From the NCBI GenBank assembly GCA_900660155.1, contig CABFPE010000030.1, forward strand, positions 971,379 to 1,035,378: 64,000 bases of DNA. The letters are read 5' to 3'. Below, in pieces: positions 20,584 to 31,700 of the stretch. Within the stretch, counting starts at the first letter, position 1. Every line of letters begins with the position of its first letter. The notes below the pieces were generated by a model. That model was not told the origin of the DNA, did not search any database, and was given only the letters and a program-made list of their open reading frames with translations. This DNA is from Hofstenia miamia (lineage: Eukaryota; Xenacoelomorpha; Acoela; Hofsteniidae). Both the position numbers and the translations under genes were made by a program.

Positions 20584-21037
20584 TGTAGAGTCACTCAGGG
20601 CCCCTTTTTGATGTTTATCATTTGTCATTTGTATTAGTGCTAAACACTGCCTTAAATTAGTCTGTTATGTCACTATGATGTCTTGATTTTTTGCTATCAG
20701 CTTTTGAGTGCAGTTATTAAAATGTATAATTATCTGTCCCCTCATTTTAGATAAATATATGATTGCTCTATAACTTTGTGAGAGAACTTGAATGTAAGTT
20801 TTGTAAAACCAAGCAGGAAATAATTTTTGAATTGTTATAAATATGTGAGAGACATGTAGTGAATGCACAATAGATTTTAGTCTCACTTCAAATGTGTTTG
20901 TTCTTTTTGAATCATTTATTACACTAACCCTCTTAGATTCTTCAATGGATTGTTTTGTAATAAGTATTGCTTAAGTTCCAGCAACAATTTGGGAGTTACA
21001 TCACTGTGTTTAAGGTGACAACACGCTCTCTTCCAGT
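20584..21037 (+). repeat. LTR of Ty3/Gypsy-like fossil, plus orientation
   Basis: Begins TGTAGAGTCACTCAGGGCCC and ends before TGGCAGCCCAAAT. Related copies start the same way at 33618 and 34266 (plus) and, reversed, at 22698. About 450 bp. Confidence 0.75.
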
Positions 21038-21055
21038 TGGCAGCCCAAATCATGG
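21038..21055 (+). other. Primer-binding-site-like sequence
   Basis: TGGCAGCCCAAATCATGG lies directly after the LTR. It begins TGG as tRNA-primed sites do, and the motif recurs after the LTR copies ending near 34022 and 34734. The tRNA was not identified. Confidence 0.5.
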
Positions 21056-21600
21056 TACTGCATTAAGTTATATCTATGACTAAGTATAGGGAAATAACAA
21101 CTTTATTTGATCATTTCTATTTGTACATGCACTTAGTAAATTACACTGTGATGGTAATATACCACTGGTGAATGTGAATGCATGGCAATTACATGTGAAA
21201 TTTATTATTTATTTACATAGGTTAAGGAGATAAGAACAATTGAGATCTAGTTTATTTGAGCTAGAAATTAACAACTAGAGACACACAATTAACACTGTGG
21301 TGAGCTTGGATCTATTCATGGATACTGCTTCAGCATGATGCCATGTAAATTGGTCACTGTTAGAGGATAATTCTTGGTGTTTATTTATTGAACTGGTGAA
21401 CTACCAATGTTCTGTTTTTCTGTTGGAATGCAGGTTGCTCTCTATGATGGTAGCCTTTGCAACCTTCTGCTTACCAATTGAGTTTCCTAGTACTGCTGGA
21501 GTGGTCAGAGCTCCCCAGTCATTCTACAATATATGCATTTATTTATGCTGTATTTCAATTAGTTTTCTATGTAGTTTAGATCATTGAAATAGGGAATTGC
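21038..21600 (+). repeat. Leader segment of the Gypsy-like fossil, plus copy
   Basis: Downstream of the LTR. It shares blocks such as AATTGGTCACTG and GAACTGGTGAACTACCAATG with the minus-strand copy at 21720-22240 and with copies near 26.2 kb and 35.0 kb. Confidence 0.65.
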
Positions 21601-21719
21601 AAGTAAATAAATGTAAATATGCACTTTAATCATAAAAATTGAAAGTTGCCATTTTCATTTTATATATAATTTATCATCATTAATATACCTTGTGCTGGAT
21701 AAATTCTTAATAAATAGCT

Positions 21720-22698
21720 AATTTATAATGTAGAATCATGGGGGAGCTCTTGCTAATCTAGTGGCACTGGGTAACTCAAGAGTTTAGATCAAAGTTTGCA
21801 AAGTATACCAAAGCAGAGAGTGAGCCACATTCCAGCAGAAAAACATACATTGGTGGTTCACTGATTTTGCCTAACAAATAAAGAAATTCCATTCTAAAAA
21901 GAATTTCAGCAGTGACCAATTCACATGGCATCATGCTGAAGCCAAATCTTTGAAGCCATCCTTACTTGCCAAGGTGCTAATTGCATGTCCCAAGTATTTA
22001 TTTCTAGCTCAATAAACAATTTATCTCAGAGTTCTCTTATCTCAGCTCATGTAAATAAATAATAAATAACAGGCACATAATTGCTGTGCATTCACATTCA
22101 CCAATGGCATAGTATATTTGCAAGGTGTAATTATTAAGTGCATGTATAAACAGATTGAATAAAAGGTGTTATTCCCTACATGTAACTGTAACCTAAAGTG
22201 GCCACAATTCAGGCTGTCATTGTTAAAGAGCTATTTGTCACCCTAGAACCAGTGCAGTTTCATCTCAAATTGTTGCCAGATCTTAAACAACAATTATCAT
22301 TACCAAATCTTAAATCAAAGAATCTAAAGGGGGTTAATAAATAAATAATTGTAAAAGACCAAATGCAGAAGAAGGAAGCCAAATTTATTGTGTGGCTGAA
22401 TTCATTGTGTGCTTCACTACATTGACTCAGATATTTATTACAAAAATCTGTAACTTATTACCTGACTTGTTTACAATTTCAAAGCACAGTTTCCCTCACA
22501 AAGTTAAAATGAGCAATCAAGGGAACAAAAACTAACACTATCAAATTAACTACACTCAAAATTCCAAAATCAATTCAAAGAAATTGATACAAATAAGGTA
22601 GCAGCAAATCAAAGAATCAAAATGTCAAAAAGACATAACACTATTCCAGAGTGTGAAAATAATAAGTTCGTAAAAAAGAGGCCCCTAGTAACTCTGCA
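21720..22698 (-). repeat. LTR plus leader of the Gypsy-like fossil, minus copy
   Basis: Reading on the minus strand, an LTR from 22698 to about 22243 begins TGCAGAGTTACTAGGGGCC, and a leader continues to about 21720. It faces the plus copy at 20584-21600, giving a palindrome of about 2.1 kb centred near 21.65 kb. The LTR also lies directly after the end of the minus-strand ORF block at 22.7-24.3 kb, so it may serve as that element's 3' LTR. Confidence 0.65.
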
Positions 22699-22712
22699 CA
22701 GTGCCCATTGCC

Positions 22713-24515
22713 AGTTAAGTTTGTGGTAGGAGTTTTACTGTGGGATCAGACAGGAGCTTTTGTGTCTCCTCAATCATCTCTGCAGCTAAAATGTCATCCC
22801 ATGACTTCACTTTGGCATATTGGGGTCACCAGATAATCTGCATAAGAGTCTCCCTCTGTGTAACTTCCTCACTCCTCAAATGGAAGAACTTAATCTCAGG
22901 TAAACAGGCACTGATCATACAGTTTGTTCTTAAGTTGTTAAGCCTTCATGTAAATGTGTCATAAAATCTCCCATAAAGGCCTTTCAGCAATATCATGAGT
23001 GTCATGAGCACATCTGTGTCAGAGGTGTGGGCATCTTCTGGACTAATCCTGGTGTTCAGATAAAAATGGATGAAGACCTCTCTTAGTGATCCCATGTGTG
23101 TCATGTGATCCATGAAAAGTGAGCAGTACTAATTGACCTTCTGCAATTTCATCTCTTCAGGGTCTGTGACCTTGGCTTGTAGCATGGTAATAATCTTGAT
23201 GCACTTCATGACATCATAGTACCAAGTGAGGGTCTAAACATTATTGATCCACATTTGATCACCAGATGCCTGAAATAGAATAAGGACATGGGGGTCTAAT
23301 GTTGTAATCTTATTGTGTACCTTTGTTAACTGGGTAGAGATTGGTTGTCCCTTCTGAAATATATCTTTAATAGTAAGTTTACCATTAATATACATGTGCT
23401 CTGGGTTTCCACCCTCAAGTAGAGTGTCTCTGGTGTCTTTATGCTCCAGTGTCTGCATTGCTTTGTTAATCTCAGCCACAGTAGAGATGTAGTTAATGGA
23501 GTTGGCAAGGTGTGCAGAGACTTTCCTTTGCCCCTTTTTGACGTGCCATGATGGTAAGATGAGTGGAGTCATGATACATGGTGGAAGGATACAAAGCAAG
23601 TTGTGTTTATCTGCATGATCTTCAACATTATCTAGCAAGACTTTTTCTCTCACTGTGGTGTTCCCAATAGTAACTGGATAAGTTATCTTAGCATCCTTAA
23701 TTGAATCCCAAAACTTGCTGCAGAGTCCACACTCACGGATCTGTGAGTTGGAGATTTGAAGACAGGAGGTGGTACATTCTACATCAAGGGCTATTTGTTG
23801 CCCAGGCAATTGTAGAAGCACTAGTTCCTCTCTGTTAAACATCTCAGTTAGGCACCATTTCATTAAGCCTAATACATTGTTGTCTTGATTTTGCTTGATT
23901 ATGTGGTTGACTATAGAGAGCTTTTCAGCAAACTCATCTGGATGGTGCTTGATGGTTAAGATCCATTCATCTTCTGTAATGGACCACACTGGCGTAGGTA
24001 TAGGAGAGCTCACAACTCCAGAAAACTTTTGCATATTAATATCTTCAAGTAGCACCTTTGTACCAGGTGATACTTTGACTGCAGATGACACCAGCAGTTC
24101 CTCCTCATGATAAAATTGTTCCAGCAAGCACATTCTCTGCTCAATAACTGTAATTAGTATAATCATGCTGTCTTTGGCAGCTTGTCTCCACATCTCTGAT
24201 AACTTGCTATACCCACACTCAGGGTAGTTCATCTTCTCTAGGCCAAACAGAATTTCTGTCTTCATATGCATGTTGTGATGGGCCACTAATTCTAAGAATC
24301 ACTGTGTTGACCCAGGGTTGCTAGTGCAGAGCAGTGCATTTTCAAACTCAAGAGACAGGATCTTTTTTTCAGACATGGCTCCCACATGTATTTTCAGAGG
24401 GTTTCTGAGAAAATGTTGAGGTTGGTGAAGGCAACACCCAAGTGGTTAACAATCAACTGAGGTGGAATGTGCCCCAATGGGCTACTGGTGCTGATAAAAT
24501 GAGTGTAAAACTTTT
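22713..24515 (-). mobile_element. Third-ORF (possible envelope-position) region of a Gypsy-like fossil
   Basis: A minus-strand open stretch of 350 codons (24286-23234) with further matching blocks down to about 22713, immediately before the LTR. The protein is Cys-containing (CTTSCLQISNSQIRECGLC) with no recognised domain. A second diverged copy of the same protein lies at 32.1-32.9 kb, also next to an LTR-like end and downstream of an integrase, so it occupies the place of an envelope gene. The upstream part runs into the assembly gap. The copy is an inactive fossil with a few breaks. Its envelope nature is inferred from position only. Confidence 0.5.
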
Positions 24516-25515
24516 NNNNNNNNNNNNNNNNNNNNNNNNNNNNNNNNNNNNNNNNNNNNNNNNNNNNNNNNNNNNNNNNNNNNNNNNNNNNNNNNNNNNN
24601 NNNNNNNNNNNNNNNNNNNNNNNNNNNNNNNNNNNNNNNNNNNNNNNNNNNNNNNNNNNNNNNNNNNNNNNNNNNNNNNNNNNNNNNNNNNNNNNNNNNN
24701 NNNNNNNNNNNNNNNNNNNNNNNNNNNNNNNNNNNNNNNNNNNNNNNNNNNNNNNNNNNNNNNNNNNNNNNNNNNNNNNNNNNNNNNNNNNNNNNNNNNN
24801 NNNNNNNNNNNNNNNNNNNNNNNNNNNNNNNNNNNNNNNNNNNNNNNNNNNNNNNNNNNNNNNNNNNNNNNNNNNNNNNNNNNNNNNNNNNNNNNNNNNN
24901 NNNNNNNNNNNNNNNNNNNNNNNNNNNNNNNNNNNNNNNNNNNNNNNNNNNNNNNNNNNNNNNNNNNNNNNNNNNNNNNNNNNNNNNNNNNNNNNNNNNN
25001 NNNNNNNNNNNNNNNNNNNNNNNNNNNNNNNNNNNNNNNNNNNNNNNNNNNNNNNNNNNNNNNNNNNNNNNNNNNNNNNNNNNNNNNNNNNNNNNNNNNN
25101 NNNNNNNNNNNNNNNNNNNNNNNNNNNNNNNNNNNNNNNNNNNNNNNNNNNNNNNNNNNNNNNNNNNNNNNNNNNNNNNNNNNNNNNNNNNNNNNNNNNN
25201 NNNNNNNNNNNNNNNNNNNNNNNNNNNNNNNNNNNNNNNNNNNNNNNNNNNNNNNNNNNNNNNNNNNNNNNNNNNNNNNNNNNNNNNNNNNNNNNNNNNN
25301 NNNNNNNNNNNNNNNNNNNNNNNNNNNNNNNNNNNNNNNNNNNNNNNNNNNNNNNNNNNNNNNNNNNNNNNNNNNNNNNNNNNNNNNNNNNNNNNNNNNN
25401 NNNNNNNNNNNNNNNNNNNNNNNNNNNNNNNNNNNNNNNNNNNNNNNNNNNNNNNNNNNNNNNNNNNNNNNNNNNNNNNNNNNNNNNNNNNNNNNNNNNN
25501 NNNNNNNNNNNNNNN
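24516..25515. other. Assembly gap, 1000 N
   Basis: Exactly 1000 Ns, a placeholder of unknown true length. Confidence 0.99.
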
Positions 25516-25950
25516 TATCGAAAAAATTTATTTTTTAAATTTTTTTGCATAAGTATATGTTTCTAAATATTAGCTTCTTGATGTTGGTTCGCAAAAAAAT
25601 CTTTGATAAACCAGGTAAATCATTCAATGCATTTTACATTATAATACATATATACCTAATTAATGATTTACCAGTATTTATATCACTACTGAAATCACAA
25701 TTCATGATATTTTACATATATTTACAAAGAAATTATTCAAAGATTTACGTACTGAACTATACGTCTTTGACTGAAATCTCCTAACTTCTTCGATTATAAG
25801 AACATGAATTTCTTTCAGAAAACAATCAGTGAAAGATTTAGCAGATAGTGGAGTATTCCAATGCTTAAGTCTTTTACTTATATATATATNTTCTCATGGA
25901 TCTTCCATACTAGATCTCTCTGGAAGTACTCAGGAACTGCCAGTCAGCTA
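25516..25950. other. AT-rich, nothing recognised
   Basis: AT-rich sequence with a single N at 25890 beside a TA tract; no gene or repeat assigned. Confidence 0.4.
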
Positions 25951-26583
25951 TTTTGGCTCTACATATAGAGTAGGCCTGACTCAGTGAGCTTCCAGTTATA
26001 GCACTGAAAATATCTGTTAGCAATGGGGCTGAGTATATAGTTATCATTGTTCAACTTGGCAATGATCTTGCTTAACACTTTATCATGGTGTAGAATTGTG
26101 GGGTGCATCTTGCAGCTCAAGTGGTATGAAGGTTGCAGAAGATTACCATTGCTGAGAGCATCCCATGCTCCAACAAAACAAATGAAGATCAGTAGTTCAC
26201 CAAATTCATTGCAGAAAAAGTGATCCAAGACAGTACTTAAAGCAGTGACCAATTCACACAGCATCTTGCCAAAGCCAAGTCATTAGAATCCATCCTTACA
26301 ATCCAAGGTGCTAATTGTTTGTCTCAAGTTGTAATTTCTAGCTCAATAGAACAAATTTAGCTCTGGGCTTATCTTCTCAGCTCATGTAATAAAGATATTA
26401 AATAACATGTAGTTGCCACTTATTTGTGTACACCAACAGCATAGTATATTTGCATTGTGTGATAGTATGTGCATGTTTGATCAATAAATGTTGTAGTTCT
26501 TTTATTCTCTATGCCTAAATGTAGCCCTAGAGCAACCACAATATGGGCTCACATCTGTCAAGGGGTGAGTTATTGCCCCAGGC
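25950..26583 (-). repeat. Leader/LTR fragment of the Gypsy-like fossil, minus copy
   Basis: Reverse-complement copy of the leader seen at 21.04-21.6 kb, with the block AATTGGTCACTGCTTTAAG at about 26233-26252, followed by LTR-end-like sequence. A minus-strand frame at 26264-25959 starts MLCELVTALSTVLDHFF and may be the start of the gag-type ORF of the family. Fossil fragment. Confidence 0.55.
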
Positions 26584-27359
26584 CAGAGTCTGGATTTGGC
26601 TGTGTCAAAAACTGCTAAAGTTGCACAACAAGTTGCATAAAATTTAACCCAAAGTTGCGTCAAAAGTTGCGTTAAAATAGATTGATTTCAACAAAACTTG
26701 TATTATGAAATTATTGTTTTCTTACAAATTTGGTTATACCAGATTACAATAGAATGTTCTTTTAAATGATCAATAGTAGAAACCAACGTTGACTGCCTTT
26801 TTGCATTGCATTGTAACTGATGTTTGTGTTTTTCTGAGACCATGTGTTTGAAAACACGAAAAGTAACATTGGAAGCTGAATGTTCAAAACCCACCAAACA
26901 TAGTTTGCAGAAAACCTGATTATTTGCCTCTGTGTAAGACCATACGAGCTCACCCCCATTCAATGCTTTGACATAATTTCGTCCCAGTGGTTTGGTTTTT
27001 CCCATTTTAATCTAAAATTGTAAACAAATTGTAAGTTTAAGTAAAACGTGTTCTATTATAAGAGCAATAATACACACTGCACTCGTGCAAGGGAATTAAA
27101 TCAATGTTTGTCGTTTACCCGCGCTTTTCGTTGCTTGTTTTCAGCCACAATTGGTCATTTTAATTTACAAATTAAACCGCAGTTCGCATCCTGTTAGTGT
27201 TATAGAAATCCATGTTCAGATTAAGTTCAAAGGTGGAAAAATCTCATAAAATCTATTGTAGTTGCATCAAAGCAATAAAAGTTGAGTGAAAATCTCAAAT
27301 TGTAAAAGTTAAGCACCAAAATTTGCCTAATTGCATGACACAACAAAATCTGGACTCTG
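26584..27359. mobile_element. hAT-like element carrying a BED/CGGBP1-type finger ORF
   Basis: Termini CAGAGTCTGGATTTGGCTGT and, read inward from the right, CAGAGTCCAGATTTTGTTGT are inverted repeats. The minus-strand ORF 27005-26703 begins MGKTKPLGRN and encodes a zinc finger of type C-x2-C...H-x5-H (VFCKLCLVGF...HMVSEKHKHQ), like those at the N-terminus of hAT transposases and in CGGBP1. No catalytic part remains. No target duplication is visible, perhaps because the flanks were later rearranged. Confidence 0.65.
26703..27005 (-). CDS. BED/CGGBP1-like zinc-finger ORF of a hAT element
   Basis: A 100-codon frame. Finger residues are C-x2-C in FCKLCLV and H-x5-H in KHMVSEKHKH. It is the N-terminal DNA-binding part of a transposase, truncated inside a 776-bp element. 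Confidence 0.6.
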   Translation of the reverse strand: MGKTKPLGRNYVKALNGGELVWSYTEANNQVFCKLCLVGFEHSASNVTFRVFKHMVSEKHKHQLQCNAKRQSTLVSTIDHLKEHSIVIWYNQICKKTIIS

Positions 27360-27361
27360 AT

Positions 27362-27600
27362 CTATACATCACGTGATATATCATGTGCAAACAGGCAAGT
27401 ATCATCTGAATATTGAATAATTGTACAATGTTCATTCACTGATTTATTGAGATCATTTACATAAAGTGAAAAAAGTAAGGGCCCTAAGAGCGTGCCTTGC
27501 AGAACTCCTTTGTAAACATTTCCCCAATTCGATAATGTCCCATTAATTTTAACCCGCTGGTAGCGGTTAGTTAGATAGCTACGCATTAACTCCTTACTAC
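27362..27600 (-). mobile_element. Non-LTR retrotransposon (LINE) reverse transcriptase fragment
   Basis: The minus-strand frame starts MRSYLTNRYQRVKINGTLS and contains GVLQGTLLGPLLFSLYVNDL and QYSDDTCLFAH, equivalent to GVPQGSxLGPLLF..YINDL and YADDT of jockey/CR1-type LINEs. Only this piece is present. Confidence 0.8.
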
Positions 27601-27899
27601 TTGAGTTAATCCTTACATTAACTTTTCAACAAGAATTTATGATCAATCGAATAAAAAGCTTTACAAAATAATTCCAACTTAACACAATCACTAAATTTAA
27701 AAGACTAAAAGCACCAAATCAATTTGAGAGTGCCTAGAATTAAGTAAAAATAAATAAAGGCCCCAAATGACTCTACAATGGCGTTGGTGATGTACAATCT
27801 CTATTTCAGTAATCTCTTCCTTCACCAGAATAGGGAGGATCTTATTTCCAATTTCCATGCCAGTCTGCATTGATCTCAGGCAGACACTTGTAATCACTG

Positions 27900-28450
27900 A
27901 ACAGGATAAATCTGAACAGTGTTTCTCTCCAGGTGGTGCTTATAACTTGGGAGAGCAGCCCAGTGATCTGTGTTGTTGTGCAGTCTCCTTAGACTATGCT
28001 TGATAGAAAAGGTAAAGTTGTTCAAGTACTTGATCCATCAGGTGACAATGTTAGATTTGTCCCTGGAGAATTTCTTTAGCTATGCCACCACTGAGTTGTT
28101 GGTGCACATAGTAAGCTGGAGTCCCAGTATGAAAAAGCAGAACTTCTTCAAACTCTCAACTAGGGCAAGCATTTCTGACTTGGTCAAGCCATAATTTAGC
28201 TTGGCATTTTGGAGCTTGCTGCTGAAATACTGGATGGGGCTCTCTTTCCCATCAATTACCTGGCTGAGCATGCCACTGATAGCAACAGAACTAGTGTTGC
28301 AGTCAATAAGAAATTCTTTCAATTAATCTGGTGTATTTAAGCTGGGAATCTTCCTAAGTTCTTTTTTAACATTGTTGAGCTCTTCCTGCTCAATCCACAC
28401 AACTTGGAATGAAAATATTCAAGTGTTAGAGTATCTAAAATTACTAAGCA
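27900..28450 (-). mobile_element. Ty3/Gypsy RNase H fragment
   Basis: The minus-strand frame at 28322-28080 gives KEFLIDCNTSSVAISGMLSQ, IQYFSSKLQNAKLNYGLTKS and EMLALVESLKKF, a standard Ty3/Gypsy RNase H (DAS..A.GAVLSQ, PI.Y.S.KL..A..NY..T..E.LA.V). Matching blocks continue on either side. Inactive fossil with several breaks; it may belong to one of the surrounding Gypsy-like copies. Confidence 0.78.
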
Positions 28451-28689
28451 TTTGTTAAAAATCAAACACCCTTAAGTGTGAGAGTGAATTTTAGATTAAA
28501 AATTACTCTGTACATTGATGGAAAACACTTTCTGTTACTGAAGGTGAATTATTGTATATGCAAATAGTATGAACACAATATTAATCTACTAGAAACTGTT
28601 ATATTATAAATTCTATACTTACTTCAGTTGAAGAAAATCATGAAGAACTTTAATGCATCTAGTTGGGAATGCTAAAAGTTGCATGGACC

Positions 28690-29917
28690 CAGGCTTTCAA
28701 GTACTCAGAATGTAAGAAACTCAAACTTGAATAAGCTGCAAAAACTCAATAGGAAAACTCAGAAAGGATATCATTGATACTAGAATTTGAACTTATTTGA
28801 AAATTCATTTGAAAATACCTAAAAAATTCCATTATCTTAAATTTTGTCAATCACAAATGATGACTTTTTGCTTTGAAACCCTGAATTATTGTAAAATACA
28901 AATTGTTTTATCCTAAAAAACTTGGAATTTGAAGAAACCTCAAACTTGAAATGTAAATTGTCAAACCAAGTAACTCAAACTGTGTGTACCAATTATGGAT
29001 AACAGTCACTTATGGTTCTCAAGTTGACATTGAGTTTGAGTATTTTGTGAACAAAATTCTGAGTATAATCAAGTTTTTTCTAATATAAATATTTCATTAA
29101 ATTTTAATTTTGCTAATTTTTCAAAATTTAGAATTATAGACTCTAAACAATTTTGGTGAGTTAAATTTTATATTTTTTAAGAAATAAATTTAAGTGTTCA
29201 TCCTATTCTTTTCTTAAATCATTGTGTATATAAAAATGTAGTTTTGAAAGAGGTTGAGACTGCAGCTGAAAATTTACTATCAGTGTGATATTCAAATACA
29301 AGCAAAATTTAGAATATTTAAATTAGATTTTAGAAATATATGAATTAAGCATAAATAATGTAGTTACTTGCCAATTAAGAATGGCTTGCAATGATTCAAA
29401 TTTTATGTTTTTCAAATTTTGTTTGTATTTGAATATTGATCTGATAACAAATATTGAGCTGTAGTATAACCATGGTTTGAAAGGCATTTTCTTTGAAGTT
29501 TATATACAGAAAGACATCAAGGTGGTAATGGGAGGAAAATTAAAATATATTTTTTTCCAAAAAATATTAAGTTTTAAAAGCCTGTACACACCATAAGTAA
29601 CATTATTAGATTTTAAAATTGCAAAATTTGAAAAATTGGGAAAATTAATGTTTTGTAAAATGACTCTATGCCAAGGTTTTCAGAGTAAAAAATATTTATT
29701 TTGCAATAATTCCAAGATTCATTAGCTAAAAAATAATTACTTGAGATTGATAAAGAAACTGAAATTTAGTACAATTTAATTTTATGGAATTTTCCAGTGG
29801 ATTTTTATCATGTTCAATTTGGAGTGTTAATGATTTCTCTTCTGAGTTTTTTAATTCAAGTTACAAGAACTCATTTAAAGTTTAATTTCTCAACATTCTG
29901 AGTACTTCAAAACCCTA
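28690..29917. mobile_element. 1.2-kb palindromic (foldback) element
   Basis: The left arm (about 28690-29320) and right arm (about 29405-29917) are diverged inverted copies. Left outer end CAGGCTTTCAAGTACTCAG matches right outer end read inward TAGGGTTTTGAAGTACTCAG. Inner arms share ATATTCAAATACAA, and CTATCAGTGTGATATTC matches the reverse complement of GAATATTGATCTGATAA. The termini resemble the CAGGGCTTTCAAA ends of the hAT-type MITE at 52324. No ORF. Confidence 0.7.
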
Positions 29918-31431
29918 GTGGCCCTTCACTTATGTCTGAAATCACCACAAATTAAGGACCTTTAGAGACATAATTTCAATAAAATTTTATATTTGAATGA
30001 ATAAATATACTTCTTTAAACTGTATTTTGATTACATTTCTATGTACTTTAGATCCTTGAAATACAAGATTATAAACAAATTATTGTAAATATGTGCTAAA
30101 ATTATAAACATTAATGGTTGATATTTGCATTTAATAATTATTTAGCAGACATCACAAAACTCTGTTTAAACTTAGAATAGAAATTTAAGTATTTAATTAA
30201 TTTGTAGTTTATAATTTATTCAAGTATGTAACTAATTTTCTCATTTTTATTTGCTTTTGTAATTTTTATTGTATGTATCATAAGATTAACAATCAAATAG
30301 TATTTGTTCTTTCTTTGACCAGGCTATTCTCTGCCTTTTAGGGAGTGCTGTGGATTGTAATTATAAATTTCTAGTGCATTCATAACTAGAAATATTTTCT
30401 TACACATTTTAGTAAATATCATTTCCATTAGTCATATTGAAATCTAAGGATGTTTTATTAATGTGTGTTAAGAGAGGAATCCAATAAAGGACTGTGTATT
30501 TTGTATGGCAAGAAAAAGTTCACATTGTAACATCAGTTGGTGCTGGTTGTTATTTATCAGCCAGTCTAGTGTTTTCTTATGCTTTGTAAATATGTTAATA
30601 GCTAAAGTGTATATAAGATGATACTTTTTATTGTAAATAGAACAACAGTTACTTGTTGCTAAGATAAATTACCAATGTTTCTTGCTTACTTGGAATTCAT
30701 TAGAATCAGGGTTGCTCTAGCTCACCTAAGTGACCTTCTGCTTTGACATTAAGTTCTATGGTACAGTTCACTCTATAGTCAACCTAGTGATTCTACAACT
30801 TCTATTTAATATCAAATGCATTGTATTCAGATGCAAAGTTGATAAGTATATCATTACCAAACTAATCATCGAAAAACCCTTCAATCAGATGAACTAAAAT
30901 TTATCAGCATGCAGACTGCTAGAAATATCTTTGTGAAAACACTAGCAAAAATGTAAAATGCAGAAGTAGTAGTTTGTCTACAATTTATGTGGGAAATATT
31001 TTTCTCTAAAAAGGAAATGGTTCAAATGCATCAAATATTTAAAGAAAAGCATATTAATATATACATGTACATGAATAGTGTAATGATGCAGAAACACTGA
31101 AAATAGAACAAATTTACAAGATTTTTAGATCTAATGAGTATGGTATCTTGAAGTGAACTTCATGCATTTCAAAAGTATCTTTCTAGAAAACATTTTACAA
31201 TTGTTTTACAATTGCAAATCTTGCAATTTTAAATTGTTAGCAAAGCTTGGGAATATTATGTATTGAATATTAGAAGTACACAGTGCCTGTGTTCAATTAA
31301 GTACATATTGTAATGAAAATGTCATTTCTTGGAAGCTATTAGTGGTATGATTAGGATTTTAATTTTAATTAGGCTTTAGATAAACTTTGGATGACAACTC
31401 AAAAGTCCAAAATTTTAGATTTTTGATTTTT

Positions 31432-31468
<37 letters not shown>

Positions 31469-31700
31469 CTCTTTGTTTAACCATCATCATATACATCTCA
31501 CTATTTGTTCACTCTTACATATATATCTCACTTTTTGTTAAAATTTTATATTGTGGCATTGGTATGAAATCAGGAAGCATTCCTAATATCCTATCTATTG
31601 AGGGTTTTAATTTGAAGCTAGATTTACTGAAGCTACAGTTTAATAATCAACTCCTCCCACCATAGTACCCTTTCTAGTAAAAGTAAGACTACACAGTAGA
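29918..31700. other. AT-rich, no gene seen
   Basis: AT-rich non-coding sequence with a (TA)n tract at 31435-31468; nothing recognised. Confidence 0.45.
31435..31468. repeat. (TA)n microsatellite
   Basis: About 16 AT units. Confidence 0.93.

Noticed and set aside
20665-20886. Minus-strand ORF of 73 codons
   Set aside because: It lies inside the plus-oriented LTR copy and is absent from the other LTR copies as an open frame.
24442-25566. Open frames of about 370 codons on both strands
   Set aside because: They consist of assembly Ns and carry no sequence information.
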